This document shows, in pieces, positions 61,174 to 64,000 of a DNA stretch of 64,000 nt. The notes under the pieces are model-generated. The model ran no database searches. It worked only from the letters and a program-made list of their open reading frames with translations, and had not been told where the DNA came from. The translations under genes were made by a program, and so were the position numbers. Numbering within the stretch: position 1 is the first letter of the stretch; each line of letters opens with the position of its first letter. This stretch comes from Echiichthys vipera (lineage: Eukaryota > Chordata > Actinopteri > Perciformes > Trachinidae), in assembly GCA_963691815.1 (NCBI GenBank), contig OY829648.1, forward strand, positions 15,226,021-15,290,020. Reading direction: 5' to 3'.

Positions 61174-61183
61174 TATCGCGAGA
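61174..61183. promoter_or_regulatory. TATCGCGAGA core-promoter motif upstream of ankrd13c
   Basis: TATCGCGAGA matches the conserved vertebrate promoter motif TMTCGCGANR. It lies about 320 bases upstream of the ankrd13c start codon in a locally CpG-containing stretch without a TATA box. This suits a housekeeping gene. Confidence 0.55.

Positions 61184-64000
<2,817 letters not shown>

Overview
The window is nuclear DNA of a ray-finned (teleost, probably percomorph) fish. It holds split genes with GT-AG introns, A-type vitellogenins with a serine-rich phosvitin, long CA microsatellites, and many teleost-type transposable elements. No bacterial, viral or organellar genes were seen.

Layout. (1) 1-2209, minus strand: the first eight exons of a vitellogenin gene that continues past the left edge (VtgAa-like). 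A TTTAAA-type TATA box lies just upstream, and a perfect palindromic oestrogen response element (GGTCAGAGTGACC) sits at 2915-2927. (2) 2255-9053: spacer with a TTAA-flanked MITE (5567-6079), a candidate small two-exon transcription unit (6620-7002) and a dead fragment of a LINE with a restriction-like endonuclease (about 7430-8440). (3) 9054-18624, minus strand: a complete second vitellogenin (VtgAb-like). Its 34 exons join in one open frame of 1684 codons, and a hAT element with an exact 8-bp target duplication sits in one intron. (4) 18670-27553: a repeat-rich interval. It holds a 189-bp Penelope-like insertion with 13-bp target duplications and a hammerhead-ribozyme-like motif, a 176-bp CA microsatellite, a dead L2-type LINE and a decayed 1.3-kb hAT transposon. 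(5) 27554-32517, plus strand: complete ctbs (di-N-acetylchitobiase), seven exons, 362 codons, GH18 catalytic motif intact. (6) 36100-60852, minus strand: complete ankrd13c, 13 exons, 523 codons. (7) 60853-64000: its promoter side and AT-rich spacer.

How the genes relate. The two vitellogenins are tandem, same-strand yolk-precursor genes, normally switched on in female liver by oestrogen, and the ERE fits that. ctbs is a lysosomal housekeeping glycosidase and is the conserved neighbour of the vertebrate vitellogenin cluster. ankrd13c encodes an ER-associated receptor chaperone. There is no sign of an operon-like or pathway link; the association is synteny. Exon boundaries were placed by hand from splice signals and reading frame. 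Subtype names (VtgAa, VtgAb) and repeat family names are inferences made without any database search.
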